Part shown: in pieces, positions 10,818 to 22,452 of the stretch
How the letters are laid out: every line of letters starts with the position of its first letter
Position numbering within the stretch: the stretch's first letter is position 1
Assembly (NCBI RefSeq): GCF_007677725.1
Contig: NZ_VEDF01000007.1
Location: 83,534-121,505 of the forward strand
Length of the DNA: 37,972 nucleotides
DNA from: Pseudomonas sp. URMO17WK12:I11
GTDB taxonomy: Bacteria; Pseudomonadota; Gammaproteobacteria; Pseudomonadales; Pseudomonadaceae
Reading direction: 5' to 3'
Program-made: the position numbers and the translations under genes
The notes under the pieces: generated by a model
Databases searched by the model: none
What the model was told of the DNA's origin: nothing
What the model saw: only the letters and a program-made list of their open reading frames with translations

Positions 10818-11264
10818 ATGTTCAAGCGATCGACCGTTGTACTGCTCGCCGCCCTTGCCCTGACCGCGTGTGATCGCGTCGACCCGGACTCGCCATTGGG
10901 CAAGCGCGAGGCGATCTTCAAGGACATGCTCAAGACCAGCGAGGACATGGGCGGCATGCTGCGTGGCCGCTTGCCGTTCGACGGCGCGAAGTTCGCCCAG
11001 GGGGCGGTGAAACTCGACGGCCTGGCCCATGCGCCCTGGCAGCACTTCCCGCAGGTGCGCGATGCCGGCGCCAGCAGTGCCCGGGCCGAAGTCTGGCAGC
11101 GTCAGGCGCGCTTTCAGGCGCTGGCCCGTGAGCTTGAGGGCGCAACCGGGGCGCTGCTTGCCGTGACCCGCGCCCAACCTCTGCAGGCCGCGCAATTGCA
11201 AGCGCCGATGAACAAGGTCGAAGCTGCCTGCAAAGCCTGTCATAACGAATTTCGCAATCACTGA
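10818..11264 (+). CDS. Cytochrome c' family lipoprotein
   Basis: A 148-residue protein with a signal peptide ending in a lipobox-like LALTAC (Cys18) and one heme-binding motif near the C-terminus, CKACH (Cys138, Cys141, His142). A single C-terminal CxxCH with a mostly helical body is the layout of cytochrome c' (Cytochrom_C_2). Such proteins can bind NO or carry electrons in the periplasm. The lipobox suggests it is membrane-anchored, whereas many cytochromes c' are soluble. The ATG is preferred over a GTG three codons earlier. It diverges from mltA and converges with the DUF1090 gene. Confidence 0.82.
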   Translation: MFKRSTVVLLAALALTACDRVDPDSPLGKREAIFKDMLKTSEDMGGMLRGRLPFDGAKFAQGAVKLDGLAHAPWQHFPQVRDAGASSARAEVWQRQARFQALARELEGATGALLAVTRAQPLQAAQLQAPMNKVEAACKACHNEFRNH

Positions 11265-11293
11265 TCGCTTGCCCGAGCGCGTGGACGATCACA

Positions 11294-11686
11294 TCAGCGG
11301 TCGAGGTCGTCCACGGCTTCCTGCAGCTCCTTGCGCGACTCGGCGAGTTTGTCCTTGCGCTTGTTGATCTTTTCCGCGTCGCCCTTCTTCTCGGCCTTTT
11401 TCAGGTCTTTTTCGCGCTGGGCGACTTCATGGCGAGCATCGAGCACTTTCTGCTCTCGCTCTTTGCGCAAGCCTGCCTCGGTGCAGTTGTCGACGCCACG
11501 CAAGGCTTCTTCAAGCCCTGCTACCTGGCCGCTGTTGCCATGATCGCGGGCGATTTTCAGCTGGTTTTCGATGGCGCTGCGCTTGGCGGCGCAACCGGTC
11601 AGGCCAGCGTCGGGTTGCGCGGCTTGGGCAGCAGAGGCAGCCAGACCGACGGCGCTGAGCAGCGCCAAGGTGGAAAGCAGTTTCAT
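11294..11686 (-). CDS. DUF1090 family periplasmic protein
   Basis: A 130-residue precursor with a clear signal peptide (KLLSTLALLSAVGLAASAAQA). The mature protein has two cysteines (GCAAKR and DNCTEA) and a long, highly charged helix with a heptad-like E/K pattern from about residue 75, probably a coiled coil. This matches DUF1090 (YqjC-like) proteins, whose function is unknown. The start is supported by AAGGAGG seven bases upstream. It converges with the cytochrome c' gene with a 29-bp gap. Confidence 0.85.
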   Translation of the reverse strand: MKLLSTLALLSAVGLAASAAQAAQPDAGLTGCAAKRSAIENQLKIARDHGNSGQVAGLEEALRGVDNCTEAGLRKEREQKVLDARHEVAQREKDLKKAEKKGDAEKINKRKDKLAESRKELQEAVDDLDR

Positions 11687-11811
11687 CAAAGCCTCCTTGT
11701 GGGGGCAGGGCAGCAAAAGTTGCGGCAAATCGTGCCTTGGTTTTACTGATTTAGAAACCCTTCCCAAGCATTTCTGAAACAATCCGCAGGTTTTCCCGCA
11801 CCGTTATTTTG

Positions 11812-14845
<3,034 letters not shown>

Positions 14846-14863
14846 CTCGAAGGGTTCCTAAAT

Positions 14864-15856
14864 TTACCGATGGTGAATGTCGCCAGCGGTCTGCTGAAAA
14901 TGGCGGACCTGTAACTGGAAACCGTTACGCAAGCCCACATAGAGGCTGTCCCCGGGAACGAGCCCGGCAGCTGTGGCCCAACGGGCCAGGTCTTCCTGTT
15001 CGAAACCAAGCCAGAGGTCGCCGCAGGCCTGCCGCGCCCAACCTTGATCATGGCTGCACAGTTCGGTCACCAGCAGGCTGCCGCCTGCCTTGACCCGTTT
15101 GGCCAGCTGCTGCAGGGCCGCGGCCGGGTCGCTGAAGTGGTGCAGGACCATGTTCAGCACAACGCAGTCGGCTTCGGCAGCCGTTGCACCCAGTGCATCG
15201 GCCAACTGCAGGTTTACATTACCCAGACCTTCACGCTCGCACACCTGGCGCGCGAGCTCGAGCATGGTCGAGCTGTTGTCCAGCGCGGTGACCTGGGCGA
15301 AGCGCCGGGCCAGGTCAGGCAGGAAACCGCCATCGCCCGGGCCCACCTCGAGCACACTGGCGCCTGCCGGGAAGTTGAGCTTGTCGAGCAGCGCCAGCAG
15401 GCTTTCGCGGTATTGCGGCAAGCCGGCGATGAGGTCCTGCTGGGCACGGAACTTCTCTTCCACACGCAGGAAGAAGTCCTGGCTGGTGACGGCGCGGCGC
15501 TGTTGTACCTGGGCGATGCGCGCCTGCACCTCGGCGGGCAAGGTCAGGTGGTCGACCTCGTCCAGCAAGGCGCTGTGCAGGCGGCCGCCCAGGCGTTGGC
15601 TGTCGGGCAGGGCGCGGCGGTAAAAGATCGCATTGCCTTCGCGGCGCGTCGCCACCAGCTCGGCCTGGGCCAGCACTTTGAGGTGATGGCTCATGCCGGA
15701 CTGGCCGACCCCGAAAATCTGCGCCAGCTCCAGCACGCCAAACGAATCGCTGGCCAACGCGCGCAGTACGTTCAGGCGCAACTCATCGCCACTGGCTTTG
15801 CATAAGGCAGCCAATGTGTCGCTTTGCTGGGGAATCGATTGCGCACGAAGGTTCAT
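14864..15856 (-). CDS. sahR: ArsR-type regulator fused to a SAM-methyltransferase fold (SahR-like)
   Basis: A 330-residue, two-domain protein. Residues about 15-85 form an ArsR-type winged helix (GDELRLNVLRALA, then GVGQSGMSHHLKVLAQAELVATRREGN). Residues about 150-300 form a class I methyltransferase fold with motif I VLEVGPGDGG at 168-177. This architecture is that of SahR, a repressor of methionine and methyl-cycle genes that senses SAH in other Proteobacteria. Its place directly before metK, and a perfect palindrome in its promoter region, support a SahR role with autoregulation. None of the typical arsenic-binding cysteine pairs of ArsR is seen in the DNA-binding helix. That it is a SAH sensor rather than an active methyltransferase is inferred from the family. 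Confidence 0.85.
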   Translation of the reverse strand: MNLRAQSIPQQSDTLAALCKASGDELRLNVLRALASDSFGVLELAQIFGVGQSGMSHHLKVLAQAELVATRREGNAIFYRRALPDSQRLGGRLHSALLDEVDHLTLPAEVQARIAQVQQRRAVTSQDFFLRVEEKFRAQQDLIAGLPQYRESLLALLDKLNFPAGASVLEVGPGDGGFLPDLARRFAQVTALDNSSTMLELARQVCEREGLGNVNLQLADALGATAAEADCVVLNMVLHHFSDPAAALQQLAKRVKAGGSLLVTELCSHDQGWARQACGDLWLGFEQEDLARWATAAGLVPGDSLYVGLRNGFQLQVRHFQQTAGDIHHR

Positions 15857-15895
15857 GGGGCGGCAGTCTAGTCAGGCCAGCCTGCCCCCGCAAGG

Positions 15896-15921
15896 CCAAT
15901 ATCAAAAAGTTTTGATATTGG
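15896..15921. promoter_or_regulatory. Perfect palindrome, likely SahR operator
   Basis: CCAATATCAAAA (15896-15907) and TTTTGATATTGG (15910-15921) are exact inverted repeats with a 2-bp spacer. The site is AT-rich in GC-rich surroundings and lies 39 bp before the SahR-like start codon, between that gene and tktA. Its two-fold symmetry fits a dimeric ArsR-family repressor. It may act on the regulator-metK operon and possibly on the divergent tktA. Confidence 0.8.
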
Positions 15922-16036
15922 GATGAGCACGCAAGCTTGAAGCTTGCAGCTTAAATGTTTGCCCCCAGCCCCCGCAGTGGGCGAAAATGGTCGTCTTTTT
16001 CGTGACACCACTTTTTCAAGCCCCAGGAGATCAGCG

Positions 16037-18034
16037 ATGCCCAGCCGTCGTGAACGTGCCAACGCCATTCGTGCCCTCAGCATGGATGCCGTGCAAAAGG
16101 CCAACAGCGGCCACCCAGGTGCCCCCATGGGCATGGCGGATATCGCCGAAGTGCTTTGGCGCGACTATCTGAAACACAACCCGAGCAACCCCAAGTTCGC
16201 TGACCGCGACCGCTTCGTGCTGTCCAACGGCCACGGCTCGATGCTCATCTATTCGCTGCTGCACCTGACCGGCTACGACCTGTCGATCGACGACCTCAAG
16301 GGTTTCCGCCAGTTGCACAGCCGCACCCCTGGCCACCCTGAGTTCGGCTACACCCCGGGGGTCGAGACCACCACCGGTCCGCTCGGCCAGGGCCTGGCCA
16401 ATGCCGTGGGCTTCGCCCTGGCGGAAAAAGTCATGGCGGCCCAGTTCAACCGTGACGGCCATGACATCGTCGACCACCACACTTACGTGTTCCTTGGCGA
16501 CGGCTGCATGATGGAAGGCATTTCCCACGAAGTCGCCTCGCTGGCCGGCACCCTGGGCCTGAACAAGCTGATCGCCTTCTACGACGACAATGGCATCTCC
16601 ATCGACGGCGAAGTGCACGGCTGGTTCACCGACAACACCCCAGCGCGCTTCGAAGCGTACAACTGGCAAGTGGTGCGCAACGTCAACGGCCACGATGCCG
16701 AAGAGATCAAGATGGCCATCGAGACGGCGCGCAAGAGCGACCGCCCGACCCTGATCTGCTGCAAGACCACCATCGGCTTCGGCTCGCCGAACAAGCAGGG
16801 CAAGGAAGATTGCCACGGCGCACCGCTGGGCAATGACGAAATCGCCCTGACCCGCCAGGCCCTGAACTGGAACCACGGTCCGTTCGAGATCCCGGCCGAC
16901 ATCTACGCCGAATGGGATGCCAAGGATGCCGGCGCCAAGGCCGAAGCCGACTGGAACCAGCGTTTCGATGCCTATGCCAAGGCTTACCCGGAGCTGGCAG
17001 CCGAGTTCAAGCGCCGTGATGGCGGTGAGCTGCCGGCCGACTTCAGCCAGAAAGCCCAGGCTTACATCGAAGAAGTGGCCGCCAAAGGTGAAACCATCGC
17101 CAGCCGCAAGGCCAGCCAGAATGCCCTGAATGCATTCGGCCCGCTGTTGCCTGAGCTGCTCGGTGGCTCTGCCGACCTGGCCGGTTCCAACCTCACCCTG
17201 TGGAAAGGCTGCAAGGGCGTCGAAGCCGGCGATGCCAGCGGCAACTACGTGTTCTACGGCGTGCGCGAGTTCGGCATGACCGCGATCATGAACGGTGTCG
17301 CCCTGCATGGCGGCCTGGTGCCTTACGGCGCTACCTTCCTGATGTTCATGGAATACGCCCGCAATGCCGTGCGCATGTCGGCGCTGATGAAACAACGCGT
17401 GATCCATGTCTACACCCACGACTCCATCGGCCTGGGCGAAGACGGTCCGACCCACCAGCCGATCGAGCAACTGACCAGCCTGCGCAGCACGCCGAACCTG
17501 GACACCTGGCGTCCGGCCGACGCGGTGGAATCCGCTGTGTCCTGGAAAAACGCCCTGGAGCGCAAGGACGGTCCGTCGGCGCTGATCTTCTCGCGTCAGA
17601 ACCTGCAGCATCAGGAGCGTGATGCTCAGCAGATCGCCGCCATCAGCCGCGGTGGCTACGTGCTCAAGGATTGCGCCGGCGAGCCTGAGCTGATCCTGAT
17701 CGCCACCGGTTCGGAAGTGGGCCTGGCCGTTCAGGCCCATGCCAAGCTGACCGAACAAGGCCGTCAGGTACGCGTCGTGTCGATGCCGTGCACCAGCGTG
17801 TTCGATGCCCAGGACGCCGCGTACAAGCAGTCGGTACTGCCGGTCGAAGTGGGCTCGCGCATCGCCATCGAAGCTGCCCATGCCGACTTCTGGTACAAGT
17901 ACGTGGGCCTGGAAGGCCGCGTCATCGGCATGACCACCTACGGCGAGTCGGCGCCTGCCGGCGCGTTGTTCGAGGAGTTCGGCTTCACCCTGGAAAACAT
18001 CCTGGGCACTGCCGAAGAGCTGCTGGAAGACTGA
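16037..18034 (+). CDS. tktA: Transketolase TktA
   Basis: This thiamine-diphosphate enzyme moves two-carbon units between sugar phosphates in the pentose phosphate pathway and links to the Entner-Doudoroff/gluconeogenic sugar cycle. The protein has 665 residues, the normal length. Marks are [14 protein letters not shown] at 21-34, the ThDP motif starting at GDGCMMEG (154-161) and ending near DDNGISIDG, and [19 protein letters not shown] in the pyrimidine domain. The ATG at [10 protein letters not shown] has AGGAGA upstream and is preferred to an upstream TTG extension. It opens the tktA-epd-pgk-fba cluster. A short hairpin (GAGGGCG at 18045-18051 with CGCCCTC at 18056-18062) follows the stop. 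Confidence 0.98.
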   Translation: MPSRRERANAIRALSMDAVQKANSGHPGAPMGMADIAEVLWRDYLKHNPSNPKFADRDRFVLSNGHGSMLIYSLLHLTGYDLSIDDLKGFRQLHSRTPGHPEFGYTPGVETTTGPLGQGLANAVGFALAEKVMAAQFNRDGHDIVDHHTYVFLGDGCMMEGISHEVASLAGTLGLNKLIAFYDDNGISIDGEVHGWFTDNTPARFEAYNWQVVRNVNGHDAEEIKMAIETARKSDRPTLICCKTTIGFGSPNKQGKEDCHGAPLGNDEIALTRQALNWNHGPFEIPADIYAEWDAKDAGAKAEADWNQRFDAYAKAYPELAAEFKRRDGGELPADFSQKAQAYIEEVAAKGETIASRKASQNALNAFGPLLPELLGGSADLAGSNLTLWKGCKGVEAGDASGNYVFYGVREFGMTAIMNGVALHGGLVPYGATFLMFMEYARNAVRMSALMKQRVIHVYTHDSIGLGEDGPTHQPIEQLTSLRSTPNLDTWRPADAVESAVSWKNALERKDGPSALIFSRQNLQHQERDAQQIAAISRGGYVLKDCAGEPELILIATGSEVGLAVQAHAKLTEQGRQVRVVSMPCTSVFDAQDAAYKQSVLPVEVGSRIAIEAAHADFWYKYVGLEGRVIGMTTYGESAPAGALFEEFGFTLENILGTAEELLED

Positions 18035-18062
18035 TGTAACGAGTGAGGGCGGTAACGCCCTC

Positions 18063-18146
18063 CATCGCGACGCAAGGCCGCTGCCACAGGTACCGCGCAA
18101 CCCGTTACAGGCGCGGTGCCTGTGGCAGCGGCCTTGCATCGCGATG
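18063..18146. repeat. Long inverted repeat between tktA and epd
   Basis: Two 36-base arms (18063-18098 and 18111-18146) are complementary except for two positions, around a 12-nt loop. Both differences can pair as G-U in RNA. The arms include the AAGGCCGCTGCCACAGG unit, typical of P. putida intergenic repeats. It may be a paired REP element that also weakens or ends transcription from tktA, or stabilises its mRNA end. Confidence 0.85.
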
Positions 18147-18193
18147 GGCCGCGACGCGGCCCCAACAGCCATCAAGCGTTAGCGAGCCCACGA

Positions 18194-19255
18194 ATGTCCC
18201 ACCCGCGCCCCTACAAAGTTGCACTCAACGGTTACGGCCGCATCGGTCGCTGCGTCCTGCGCGCGCTGGTCGAGCGGGGGGCGACGGCCGGTTTCGAGAT
18301 CGTCGCGCTGAACGATCTGGCCGATCAGGCCAGCATCGAGTATTTGACCCGCTTCGACTCCACCCACGGGCGTTTTCCGGGTGAGGTGAAAGTCGACGGC
18401 GATTGCCTGCACATCAATGGCGACTGCGTGAAGGTGCTGCGCAGCGCCACCCCCGAGGGCGTCGACTGGGCAGCCCTGGGCGTCGATCTGGTGCTGGAGT
18501 GCTCGGGGGTCTACCACACCCGCGCCGATGGCCTGCGTTTTCTGCAGGCTGGGGCGCCGCGCGTGCTGTTCTCCCAGCCCATGGCCAGCGAAGCCGATGT
18601 CGACGCCACGGTCGTATTCGGGATCAACCAGGACTGCCTGAGCGGCGACGAACGGTTGGTGTCCAATGCCTCCTGCACCACCAACTGCGGCGTGCCGCTG
18701 CTGCGGGTGCTGGACCAGGCGTTCGGCATCGAATACGTGCAGATCACCACGATCCACTCGGCGATGAACGACCAGCCGGTGATCGATGCCTACCACCACG
18801 AAGACCTGCGTCGCACGCGCTCGGCCTTCCAGTCAGTGATTCCGGTGTCCACCGGACTTGCGCGCGGTATCGAGCGCCTGCTCCCGGAACTTGCCGGGCG
18901 AATCCAGGCCAAAGCGGTACGCGTGCCGACCGTCAACGTCTCGTGCCTGGACATCACCCTGCAGACTGCCCGTGACACCAGCGCGGCCGAAGTCAACCGG
19001 GTGTTGCGCGAGGCCGCACTGAGCGGCCCGCTGAAAGGCCTGCTGGCCTACACCGAGTTGCCGCACGCCAGCTGTGATTTCAATCATGACCCGCATTCGG
19101 CCATCGTCGATGCCAGCCAGACGCGCGTTTCAGGCCCCCGCCTGGTCAACCTGCTGGCCTGGTTCGACAACGAATGGGGGTTTGCCAACCGTATGCTCGA
19201 CGTTGCCGAACACTTTCTGCACGTCGTCCAAACCACCCGCAGCAAACAGCCCTGA
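18194..19255 (+). CDS. epd: D-erythrose-4-phosphate dehydrogenase Epd
   Basis: Epd oxidises erythrose 4-phosphate to 4-phosphoerythronate with NAD+, the first step of one pyridoxal-5'-phosphate pathway. It belongs to the GAPDH family: N-terminal Rossmann motif NGYGRIGRCVL at 12-22, the catalytic cysteine in SNASCTTNC (Cys161), and TIHSAMNDQPVIDAYHHEDLRRTR. The Epd-type segments FSQPMASEADVDATVVFGINQ and the ending WFDNEWGFANRMLD fit Epd better than glycolytic GAPDH. The protein has 353 residues. The ribosome-binding site is weak, and the ATG at MSHPRPYK is chosen because conservation begins just after it. It is followed 12 bp later by pgk. Confidence 0.95.
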   Translation: MSHPRPYKVALNGYGRIGRCVLRALVERGATAGFEIVALNDLADQASIEYLTRFDSTHGRFPGEVKVDGDCLHINGDCVKVLRSATPEGVDWAALGVDLVLECSGVYHTRADGLRFLQAGAPRVLFSQPMASEADVDATVVFGINQDCLSGDERLVSNASCTTNCGVPLLRVLDQAFGIEYVQITTIHSAMNDQPVIDAYHHEDLRRTRSAFQSVIPVSTGLARGIERLLPELAGRIQAKAVRVPTVNVSCLDITLQTARDTSAAEVNRVLREAALSGPLKGLLAYTELPHASCDFNHDPHSAIVDASQTRVSGPRLVNLLAWFDNEWGFANRMLDVAEHFLHVVQTTRSKQP

Positions 19256-19267
19256 AGGACTGCATTC

Positions 19268-20431
19268 ATGACCGTGTTGAAGATGACCGACCTCGACCTG
19301 CAAGGTAAGCGCGTACTGATTCGCGAAGACCTCAACGTGCCTGTGAAGGACGCTGTGGTCACCAGCGATGCGCGTATCCTAGCAGCGCTGCCGACCATCA
19401 AGCTGGCCCTGGAAAAAGGCGCGGCGGTGATGGTCTGCTCGCACCTGGGTCGCCCGACCGAAGGTGAGTTTTCTGCCGAAAACAGCCTCAAGCCGGTTGC
19501 CGACTACCTGAGCAAGGCCCTGGGCCGCGACGTGCCGCTGGTAGCCGACTACCTCGACGGTGTCGAGGTCAAGGCCGGTGACGTGGTGTTGTTCGAGAAC
19601 GTGCGATTCAACAAGGGTGAGAAAAAGAACGCCGATGAGTTGGCGCAGAAGTACGCCGCCCTGTGCGACGTGTTCGTCATGGACGCCTTCGGCACCGCCC
19701 ACCGCGCCGAAGGCTCGACCCACGGTGTAGCCAAGTTTGCCAAGGTCGCTGCGGCTGGCCCACTGCTGGCGGCCGAGCTGGATGCGCTGGGCAAGGCCTT
19801 GAAAGCCCCGGCCAAACCCATGGCGGCCATCGTCGCTGGCTCCAAGGTATCGACCAAGCTCGATGTGCTGAACAGCCTGAGCGGCGTGTGCGACCAACTG
19901 ATCGTCGGTGGCGGCATCGCCAACACCTTCCTTGCCGCGGCCGGGCATCCGGTGGGCAAGTCGCTGTACGAGGCTGACCTGGTGGATACCGCCAAGGCCA
20001 TCGCCGCCAAGGTCAGCGTGCCGCTGCCAGTCGACGTGGTCGTGGCCAAGGCCTTCGCCGAAGATGCCGAAGCGACCGTCAAGGCCATTGCCGACGTCGC
20101 CGCCGATGACATGATCCTCGACATCGGGCCACAGACTGCAGCCAACTTCGCCGAGTTGCTGAAGTCGTCGAAGACCATCCTGTGGAACGGCCCGGTAGGA
20201 GTATTCGAATTCGATCAGTTCGGCAACGGTACCCAGGTGCTGGCCAAGGCCATCGCCGACAGCGCTGCGTTCTCGATTGCAGGGGGCGGCGACACCCTGG
20301 CCGCCATCGACAAATATGGCGTTGGCAAAGATATCTCCTACATTTCTACCGGCGGTGGCGCCTTCCTCGAATTCGTCGAAGGTAAAGTGCTGCCAGCGGT
20401 GGCGATCCTGGAAGAGCGGGCCAAGGCCTGA
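19268..20431 (+). CDS. pgk: Phosphoglycerate kinase Pgk
   Basis: Pgk interconverts 1,3-bisphosphoglycerate and 3-phosphoglycerate with ADP/ATP in the lower part of glycolysis/gluconeogenesis. The 387-residue length is normal. It shows [12 protein letters not shown] near the N-terminus (signature RxDxNVP), [13 protein letters not shown] near 57-69, the middle-domain [11 protein letters not shown], and GGGDTLAAI with [15 protein letters not shown] at the C-terminal nucleotide-binding site. An AGGA nine bases before the ATG supports the start. It is tightly linked to epd (12 bp) and followed 32 bp later by a small lipoprotein gene, so all are probably in one transcript. Confidence 0.97.
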   Translation: MTVLKMTDLDLQGKRVLIREDLNVPVKDAVVTSDARILAALPTIKLALEKGAAVMVCSHLGRPTEGEFSAENSLKPVADYLSKALGRDVPLVADYLDGVEVKAGDVVLFENVRFNKGEKKNADELAQKYAALCDVFVMDAFGTAHRAEGSTHGVAKFAKVAAAGPLLAAELDALGKALKAPAKPMAAIVAGSKVSTKLDVLNSLSGVCDQLIVGGGIANTFLAAAGHPVGKSLYEADLVDTAKAIAAKVSVPLPVDVVVAKAFAEDAEATVKAIADVAADDMILDIGPQTAANFAELLKSSKTILWNGPVGVFEFDQFGNGTQVLAKAIADSAAFSIAGGGDTLAAIDKYGVGKDISYISTGGGAFLEFVEGKVLPAVAILEERAKA

Positions 20432-20463
20432 CAGTGGCGGCGCCTGGCAAAGGGAGCGACCTG

Positions 20464-20682
20464 ATGGTCAAGCAATTGCCTGTGATGATCCTGGCCGTGC
20501 TGCTGGGCGCCTGCTCCAGCGGTCCGTCAGCCGACGCAGAATCGCCGCAGCCGCCCAAGGGTGGCTGCTATCAGTCCGAGTGGCAGGCCGAGACCGTGCC
20601 GGTCATCAACAAGCGCGTCGGGCCTGAAGGGCTGGAAAAATACGACGACGAACACCAGCGCAAGGCACCCGGTTGCCCCTGA
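20464..20682 (+). CDS. Small hypothetical lipoprotein
   Basis: A 72-residue protein with a lipoprotein signal ending LLGAC (Cys17). The rest is short and hydrophilic, with two further cysteines (Cys35, Cys71) that could pair. I do not recognise a family. GGGAG lies seven to eight bases before the ATG, which together with the lipobox makes it a credible gene despite its size. It sits between pgk and the MliC-like lipoprotein gene inside the glycolytic cluster. Confidence 0.75.
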   Translation: MVKQLPVMILAVLLGACSSGPSADAESPQPPKGGCYQSEWQAETVPVINKRVGPEGLEKYDDEHQRKAPGCP

Positions 20683-20755
20683 TGCGACGAGCGCCTGGCG
20701 CTTCGTCGGCCCAGGCAACCAAGTGGCTGCGTTGTGGTCATGTAGAGGATATTCG

Positions 20756-21085
20756 ATGAAAGCGCTGTTGGCCGTCATGGCCTTGGCGACACTGGCAGGC
20801 TGCTCGCTGCTGCAGCCTGCACCTGCCGCCGTAGCGGACAACTGGACGCGCTGGGTCTGCGATAGCCAGACCGAAGTGCTGTGGCGCTTCGCCGACGCCG
20901 AGCAAGACCAGGTCGATGTCCGCCTCGGTGGCGGTGACCAGGTCTACCGACTCAAGTCCGAGCCGGGTGCTTCTGGCACGCTGTACAGCGATGGCGTGCT
21001 GGCCTTTCACACCAAGGGTGAAGAGGGCCTGGTGTACTGGGTGGCAACCAACGATCTGATAGGGCGGGGCTGCAAGGCACCGTGA
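20756..21085 (+). CDS. MliC-like lysozyme-inhibitor lipoprotein
   Basis: A 109-residue lipoprotein precursor (lipobox LAGC, Cys16). The mature part fits the MliC/PliC domain: an early WVCDSQ (Cys35), a central [25 protein letters not shown] with Ser78 and Lys87 at the positions of the family's lysozyme-blocking residues, and a final GCKAP (Cys106) able to form a disulfide with Cys35. Such proteins, held at the inner leaflet of the outer membrane, inhibit c-type lysozyme. GAGG upstream supports the ATG. Its place between pgk and fba probably reflects shared transcription, not function. Confidence 0.78.
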   Translation: MKALLAVMALATLAGCSLLQPAPAAVADNWTRWVCDSQTEVLWRFADAEQDQVDVRLGGGDQVYRLKSEPGASGTLYSDGVLAFHTKGEEGLVYWVATNDLIGRGCKAP

Positions 21086-21185
21086 CGGGCCGGGCCGCTG
21101 TGGCGGCCCACACAACTTGAACAGCAACCGCCCCTGCGGCAGGCTTGCACGAAACAAACGACGCTTGTCGGGAGAGAGATACACA

Positions 21186-22250
21186 ATGGCACTCATTAGC
21201 ATGCGCCAGATGCTGGACCACGCCGCCGAGTTCGGTTACGGCGTTCCGGCTTTCAACGTCAACAACCTCGAGCAGATGCGCGCCATCATGGAAGCGGCCG
21301 ACAAGACCGACTCGCCGGTGATCGTGCAAGCTTCGGCCGGCGCGCGCAAATACGCCGGTGCGCCGTTCCTGCGCCACCTGATCCTCGCCGCCATCGAAGA
21401 ATTCCCGCACATCCCGGTGTGCATGCACCAGGACCACGGCACCAGCCCTGACGTGTGCCAGCGCTCGATCCAGCTGGGCTTCAGCTCGGTGATGATGGAC
21501 GGCTCGCTGGGCGAAGACGGCAAGACCCCGACCGACTACGAGTACAACGTACGCGTCACCCAGCAAACCGTGGCCATGGCCCACGCCTGTGGTGTATCGG
21601 TGGAAGGCGAGCTGGGCTGCCTGGGTTCGCTGGAAACGGGCATGGCCGGTGAAGAAGACGGTATCGGCGCCGAAGGCGTGCTGGACCACAGCCAGATGCT
21701 GACCGACCCGGAAGAGGCCGCTGACTTCGTCAAGAAGACCCAGGTCGATGCCTTGGCCATCGCCATCGGCACCAGCCACGGTGCCTACAAGTTCACCAAG
21801 CCGCCAACCGGCGACGTCCTGGCGATCGACCGCATCAAGGAAATCCACAAGCGTATTCCCAACACCCACCTGGTGATGCACGGTTCTTCGTCGGTGCCAC
21901 AGGAATGGCTGGCGATCATCAACCAGTACGGTGGCGACATCAAAGAAACCTACGGCGTACCGGTCGAAGAGATCGTCGAAGGCATCAAGCACGGCGTGCG
22001 CAAGGTCAACATCGACACCGACCTGCGCCTGGCCTCGACCGGTGCCATGCGTCGCCTGATGGCGCAGAACCCGAGCGAGTTCGACCCGCGCAAGTTCTTC
22101 GGTGAAACCGTCAAGGCCATGCGTGACGTGTGCATCGCGCGCTACGAAGCATTTGGCACCGCCGGCAATGCCTCGAAGATCAAGCCGATCTCCCTGGAAG
22201 GCATGTACCAGCGTTACCTGAAAGGCGAGTTGGCTGCCAAGGTCAACTGA
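21186..22250 (+). CDS. fba: Class II fructose-1,6-bisphosphate aldolase
   Basis: The enzyme reversibly splits fructose 1,6-bisphosphate into two triose phosphates with a divalent metal; in Pseudomonas, which uses Entner-Doudoroff, it acts mainly in gluconeogenesis. The 354-residue protein is of the class IIB (Calvin) type. Metal- and substrate-binding segments are [13 protein letters not shown] (about 79-91), [34 protein letters not shown] and [19 protein letters not shown] upstream supports the ATG, which begins MALISMRQ. A strong terminator follows, closing the tktA-fba cluster. Confidence 0.97.
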   Translation: MALISMRQMLDHAAEFGYGVPAFNVNNLEQMRAIMEAADKTDSPVIVQASAGARKYAGAPFLRHLILAAIEEFPHIPVCMHQDHGTSPDVCQRSIQLGFSSVMMDGSLGEDGKTPTDYEYNVRVTQQTVAMAHACGVSVEGELGCLGSLETGMAGEEDGIGAEGVLDHSQMLTDPEEAADFVKKTQVDALAIAIGTSHGAYKFTKPPTGDVLAIDRIKEIHKRIPNTHLVMHGSSSVPQEWLAIINQYGGDIKETYGVPVEEIVEGIKHGVRKVNIDTDLRLASTGAMRRLMAQNPSEFDPRKFFGETVKAMRDVCIARYEAFGTAGNASKIKPISLEGMYQRYLKGELAAKVN

Positions 22251-22268
22251 TCAGCTGTCGATCGAAAG

Positions 22269-22296
22269 AAAACCCGCGGCGACGCGGGTTTTTTTT
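22269..22296 (+). terminator. Rho-independent terminator of fba
   Basis: AACCCGCG (22271-22278) pairs with CGCGGGTT (22283-22290) around a 4-nt loop, followed by a run of eight T. It is preceded by As that would extend the stem, and lies 20 bp after the fba stop. Confidence 0.93.
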
Positions 22297-22389
22297 AACC
22301 CCCGAAATGCTGCAAGGCCGCCGTTAGTCGGCTACCTTGAGACTAATTACCTGATAGCCATGTGACTGCGTTGATTGTCGCAACCACGC

Positions 22390-22403
22390 GTCTAGAGTAT
22401 TAA
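22390..22403 (+). promoter_or_regulatory. Possible RpoS-type -10 for cfcR
   Basis: The stretch TCTAGAGTATTAA partly fits a stationary-phase (RpoS) -10 element (CTAnnnT followed by TAA) about 45 bp before the start codon. P. putida cfcR is known to depend on RpoS. The match here is weak and rests mainly on that knowledge. Confidence 0.3.
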
Positions 22404-22444
22404 TCGGATCCAAAGTGGTCGAGTCGGTCAACTAAGAGAAGCAG

Positions 22445-22452
22445 CATGGATG
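22445..22452 (+). promoter_or_regulatory. RsmA/CsrA-binding motif over the cfcR start codon
   Basis: CATGGATG matches the CANGGANG consensus at all fixed positions and covers the ATG. A second GGA lies upstream in the leader at 22406-22408. Binding of an RsmA-type protein here would block translation. Rsm proteins are known to repress cfcR in P. putida; that this exact site is used is inferred. Confidence 0.55.

Noticed and set aside
14846..14863. SAM riboswitch before metK
   Set aside because: Only 18 bp separate metK from the upstream gene, too short for any riboswitch.
14864..15856. Arsenic-resistance ArsR
   Set aside because: The typical cysteine pair of arsenic sensors is absent and a methyltransferase domain is fused; no arsenic genes are nearby.
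16031..18175. A 714-codon antisense frame across tktA
   Set aside because: It exactly shadows a well-conserved gene and shows no motif or ribosome-binding site.
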